Source: Cephalopachus bancanus
Lineage: Eukaryota > Chordata > Mammalia > Primates > Tarsiidae
Reading direction: 5' to 3'
DNA: 64,000 bases
Assembly (NCBI GenBank): GCA_027257055.1
Contig: JAPVLO010000039.1
Span: forward strand, 9,330,501-9,394,500
This document shows, one piece after another, positions 59,040 to 64,000 of the stretch. The translations under genes were made by a program, and so were the position numbers. The stretch's first letter is position 1; each line of letters begins with the position of its first letter. Below the pieces are notes generated by a model, which had not been told where the DNA came from, searched no databases, and was given only the letters and a program-made list of their open reading frames with translations.

Positions 59040-62000
59040 TTGGTTTCCCAGTGAATGGCCTTCTTTGTTAAGGGTGCCTTATTAACTGGCCTTCCTCTGT
59101 GAATGGTGCCTCACTGACTGGATCTCCTGTGTGATGACTACAACAGTGACTAGCCCTCCTCCGTGATGGGTGTCCCAATTACTGGCTCTCTTCTGTGATG
59201 GTTGTCACATTATCTGAACCTCCTCCATAATAGGTGTTCAAGTGACTGGACTTCTTCTATGATAGGTTCCCCAGTGTCTGATCCTCAACTGTGACGGGTA
59301 CCCCCGTGATAGTCCCTCTTCAGTGATCTTTGTCCCTAAGACAGGACCTCATTCATAGTGGGTCCTCTGGTGAATGATCCTTCTCTGTGATGGGTGCCCC
59401 AGTGACTGACCCTCCTTGAAGATTAATCCCCCAGTGAATGGCCCTCCTCTGCAATTGGTGACATAGTGACAAACACTAAATTGTGCTGAGGTCATAGGGA
59501 CTAGCCCTCCTCTGTGGCGCATGCCGTTGTGACTGGACTTCCTGTTCGATGGGTGCCACAGCGACTTCCCGGATCACTGTTTCTCACTTACTGGGCCTCC
59601 GCCATAATGGATGGCTGATTGACTGGCCTTTCTTTGTGATGGGTGTCCCAGTGACTCCACTTCCTCCCTAATGTGTGCCCATTGACTGGACCTCCCCTGT
59701 GACTGGTGGGCCAGTTGTTAACCTTTGAGTATGATGGGTGCCTCGGTGAATAGCCTACCTCTGTGATGGATATCACAGAGACTTGGCCTCCTCTATAATT
59801 GAGGCCCCAGTGACTGCAGCTCCTTTGTGATGAATGCCCCAATGACTAGACATCCTCTGTGATTGGAGCCCCAGTGACTAGCCCTTTTCTATTATGAGTT
59901 TTTATGTAACTGTGAATCCTCCAGATACCCTGGAGACTGGATCTATTCTGTGATTGGTGCCCCAGTATATGTGTCTTGTTCATTTGGGTACCACAGTGAC
60001 AGGCCTTCTCTGTGATGGGTTTCCCAGTGACTGGGCCTCTTCCATAATAGGTGATCCCTTGACTGGGACTCCTCTGAGACACATGCCCCAGTGACTGACC
60101 CTCTTCCAAACTTGGTGCTCCAGGAGGTAACCTTCCTCTGTGATTGTTGTTCCAGGAACTAGGCCTCTTGCATAATTGGTGTCCCAGTGACTAGCACTCC
60201 TCTGTGATGAATGTTTCAGTGACTGGCTCTCCTTTGTGAAAAATGCCCTGGTAACACTCTATGATGGGTGCTCCAGTGATTAGCTTTTCTCTGTGATTGC
60301 TGCCACAGTGACTGGGTCTGCTAAATATTTATTGCATCAGAGATAACCCTCTTCCATTATGGGTACCCCAGTGATTGGTCCTCCTCTGTGATGGGAACTC
60401 CAGTGACTGGCCTTTTTCTGTGGTGAGTGCCTCAGTGACTGGCTCTCCTCTGTATTAGGCATGTCATTGACTTGTCCTCTTTCCTGATCATTGCTGCTGT
60501 GACAAGGCCTCATCTGTGATGTGTGTCTCAGTGACTGTCCCTTCTCTGTATTTGATGCCTTATTGACCAGTCTTCCTCTGTCATTGGTTTTTCAGTGATT
60601 GGATCTCATTTGTAATCTGTGCACCAATGACTGGCTCTCATCTGTGATGGCAACCCCAGTGACTTTCCTCCTCTGTGTTGGGTGTATCAGTAACTGGTTC
60701 TCCTCTGTTCTTGGTACCACAGGGACTAGTGCTCCTCTGTGAGGAGTGACCCGATGACCGGCCCTCCTCTCTGATGGTTAGTAGACCCTTTGTGATGGGT
60801 GCACAAGTGTCTGTTTCTCCTCTGTGATAGGTGCCTCAATGTTTGGCCTTCCTCTGTGATGATCCACCTACTGGCCCTCTTCTGTGAAGGTTGTCCCAGT
60901 GACCGGAATCCTCTGTGATGGGTGCCCCAGTGACTGCCTCTTCTTTGTGTTGGGTGTCTCAATAACTGACTCTCTTCTGGGATGAGTGTCACAGTGACTT
61001 GCTTTCTTCTAGGATGGATGGAAGAGTGATTAGTCTTTTTCTGTGATGGTTGCATCAGTGACTGACCCATCTTCATAATGAGTGTCCCAGTAACTGACTC
61101 TCCTCCAAAATGGGTTCCCCTGTGACCTGCCTTCCTCTTGATAATTGCCCGAGTAATGGACACTTCTCTGTGATGGGTGCCCCAGAGATAGGTCATCCTC
61201 CATAAGGGGTGCCCTAGTTACTGTGTTTTCTCTGTGATAGGTGCCTCAGTGTCCAGCCCTCCTCTGTGATGGGTGGCACAGACACTGATACTCCTCAGGG
61301 ATGGGAGCCTCTGTGACTACACGATCTCAATTATGGGTGTCCCAGGACTGGGCTTCCTCTGTGACAGATGACCCAGTGAATAGCCTTCCTATGTGATGGG
61401 TACCCCAGTGACTGGTCCTCCTCAGTGATCAGTGTCCCAGTGACTGGACTTCCTTTATATGGGTTCCCCAGTTTTTGAACTTCCTCTGGGATTAGTGCCT
61501 CAGTTACCAGCCATCCTCTGTGATGGGTGCCTCAGTGAGTAGCCTCCTTCTGTGATAGGTGCCCCAGGTCTTGGCCTCCACCTAACGGGTACCCCAGTGA
61601 TTGGCCTTCCACTCTGATGGGTGCCTCAGTGACTGACCTGCCACTGTGATAGATGAAGTAACAGTGCCTCCTCTGATGTGTACCCTAGTGACTAGCCCTC
61701 CCCTGTGATGGGTACCACACTGACTTTACCTCCTCTATGAGGTTTGGCTCAGTTACTGGACCTCATCTATGATCAGGGCTCCAGTAACTGAGCCCTACTA
61801 ATGGCCCATAATATGTGGTTGCCTCACTTGCCTTCATAATGGGAGCTCCAGTGACTGGCCCTTCTCTGAGATGGGAGTGCCAGTGAGAGTGCCTCCTCCA
61901 TAATGGGAGCACCTCTGACCAGCCCATCTCTGTGACTGTTCCTCCTCTTAATAGATGCCCCAGTGACTGATTATACTTTGTGATTGACCTCCTCTGTGAT

Positions 62001-64000
62001 GAGTGCCCCAGCGACTGGCCCTACTCTGAAATGTGTGCTTCAATGACTGGCCCTCCTCTATGATAGGTGCCCCAGTGACTAGCCCTCACCTGTGATGGTT
62101 GCCTCAGTTACTGGCCCTACTCTGTGACACATGCCTCAGTGACTGGTTCTCCATTGTGGTTGGTGCTCCAGTGACTTGTTCTCCTCGATCATGAGTGCCC
62201 CAGTGAATGGTCTCCTCTTTGTTGGTTACCCCAATGACTGTCCCTCCACTGTTATGGATTTACCAGGGAATGGCTTCCTCTGGGATGGATGACCCAGTGA
62301 CTGGCTTTCCTCTGTGATGGGTGTCCACTGACTGGTTCTCCACTGTGTTGAGTGTTACAGAGACTGACTATCTTCTTTGAGGTTATGCTAGTGATTAGCC
62401 TTTTCTGTGAGGGTTGCCTCAGTGACTGGCCCTCCTTTGTTCTGGGAGCTCCAATGACTGACAATCCTCTGTGATTGGAGTCCTATTAAATGCACCTCCT
62501 CCATAACAGGAGCACATGTGATTAACCCACCTCTGTTATGTGTGTCCCAGTGACTGGCTCTCCTCCAAAATTGATGTCCCAGTGACTCACCTTCATCTGT
62601 GATGGGCGTCCTAGTAATTAACCATTCTCTGGAATGGGTGAACCAGTGATTTGCCCTCATCCATAACGGGTGCCCTATTTACTGGTTTCTCCTATGCTTC
62701 CATGTTTTGCCTTCCTCTGATGGATGACCCAGAGACTGGTTTTCCTCTGTGATGGGCGCCTCAGTATCTATCCAACCTTGGTCATGGGAATGCCCATGAA
62801 TGGGCTTCCCCAGTGATGGCTGGCCCAGTGACTAGACCTCCTCTGTGTTGGGTGCCCCAGTTATCAGGCCTCCTCTGTAATGAGTGCCCCATTAACTGGC
62901 CCTCTTCTTTGATTTGTGTCTCAGTGATTGGTTCTCCTTCAAATAAGTGCCCTAGTGTCTGGGCCTCCTCTGGAGTGTGTGCCTCAGTAACTAGCCATCC
63001 TCTGTGAAAGAAGTCTCAGTGACTAATCTCCCTCTCTGATGGGTGCCTAAGTGACTATGTCTCCTTTGTGATAGATACCCCAGTGACTAGCCCTCCCTTG
63101 TGATGGGCACCACACTGACATTGCCTCTTCTGTAATGGCTGCCCCAGTTACTGGCCCTCCTCTGTGATCAGTGCCCAGGTGACAGAGCTCTCCTAATGTG
63201 TGCCCCAGTGATTGGCCCTCCTCTGTGATGGTTACCTCAGTGACTGGCCCTCATTTGTGATGTGTATCTCAGTGCCTGGTTCTCCTCTCTGATGGTTGTC
63301 CCAGTGACTGGCTGTCCTCTCTGATGGGCCCCAGTGAGTAGCCTTCTTCTGAGATGGGTATCTCAGTGGCCCTCCTCTATAATGTGTGCCCCAGTGGCAG
63401 GCACTTCTCTGTGATGAGTGCCTAAGTGACTAGCCCTCTTCTGTGAGGGTGCAATGACTGGCCCACCTCTGTGATAAGTGCCCCAGTGACTGGACCTCAT
63501 GCATAATGGATGCCCTATTGACTAACTTACACTTGTGTTGGATGCCCCAGTGTCTGGCTCTCTGTGATGGATGTCCCAGTGACTGACTCTTCTCTCCTAT
63601 GGTTGCCCCTGTGACTTGGTCTCCTCCATAATGGGCGCCACAGTGACTGGCTTTCCTTTATGATTGGTACCCCAGTGACTGGCGGTCCTCCATAATGGTT
63701 ACCCCAGGGATTAGCTCTCCTCAGTGATGTGTGTTCCACTTACTGAACTTCCTCAATAATGGGTACCCCAGTGACTAACCCTCCTTTGTAACGGATATCC
63801 CTGTGAATGGGATATACCTTTGTAATGGATGTCACAGTGTCTGGCTCTCCTCTGTAATGGGAGTCTCAGTGACTGACCCTTCTCCATGATGGGTGGCCCA
63901 GTGACAAGACTTCCTTTGTGATGTATGTCCCAGTGACTAGCCCTCCTCTGTTATTCATGTCTTTGTGACTGGCCCTCCTTTGTCATGGGTGCCACAGTGA
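59040..64000. repeat. Long diverged tandem array, about 32-bp unit
   Basis: Almost 5 kb built from the unit tgactggccctcctctgtga followed by tgggtgccccag, with many substitutions and small length changes (about 28 to 34 bases). Roughly 150 units are present and the array continues past the window end. Open frames inside it are periodic translations of the repeat in shifting registers. It is a minisatellite or small satellite with no evidence of coding or of interspersed unique spacers. Confidence 0.93.

Noticed and set aside
60726..61196. 156-codon antisense frame in the terminal array
   Set aside because: It is a periodic translation of the 32-bp repeat with no initiation context or homology; neighbouring frames show the same pattern.
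59040..64000. CRISPR-like array because of regular short repeats
   Set aside because: Units follow one another without unique spacers, each unit diverges over its whole length, and the context is a primate chromosome.

Overview
The window is vertebrate nuclear DNA from a primate. Dimeric 7SL-derived Alu elements occur throughout, and coding sequence is split into exons by GT-AG introns. Many Alus belong to an unusual subfamily: they begin (antisense) with ttgagttggagtctcac, carry a ggccgggagcggcc palindrome in the right monomer, and often have intact target-site duplications. These are not the AluS/Y copies typical of human DNA or the Alus I know from lemurs. A tarsier-like or other early-branching primate is my inference, not a demonstrated fact.

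The biological content is a cluster of mastin-like (tryptase-family, S1 clan) serine protease genes. Two copies are structurally complete on the minus strand: B (29200-31020, 281 aa) and C (47530-49430, 282 aa). Each has five coding exons, consensus splice sites, an initiator ATG directly after an intron acceptor, a VG/IVGG activation junction, a full His-Asp-Ser triad and an ATTAAA poly(A) signal. Three further copies are broken: A (+, 10218-12250), D (+, 21342-23248) and E (-, 44011-44746, first three exons only). The copies differ mainly around the S1 pocket (residues 189, 215 and 226, chymotrypsin numbering), so the family has been diversifying as well as dying. From memory, the human mastin-type locus is a pseudogene.

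Layout: 1-10 kb is repeat-rich DNA with one unidentified retrocopy remnant. 10.2-14 kb holds pseudogene A with a duplicated flank. 14.7-18 kb is Alus inserted in an old L1 remnant. 18.96-35.3 kb is a large imperfect inverted duplication: left arm with pseudogene D, a spacer of about 0.86 kb, right arm with gene B, the two genes tail to tail. 26.3-59.0 kb continues as direct tandem blocks. Block B is 26.3-38.5 kb, a shortened block without a protease gene is 38.6-43.1 kb, block C is 45.3-57.2 kb with pseudogene E just below it, and a partial block is 57.2-59.0 kb. Several minisatellites ride inside the blocks (24-bp, about 40-bp GC-box and intronic types).

From about 59.04 kb to the end, almost 5 kb consists of a diverged tandem array of a roughly 32-bp unit that cuts off the last block and runs out of the window. 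I saw no rRNA, tRNA or CRISPR array, and no ordinary gene apart from the protease family. All coordinates of diffuse repeats and duplication edges are by eye and approximate; exon coordinates of B, C and D are exact to the splice signals I read.
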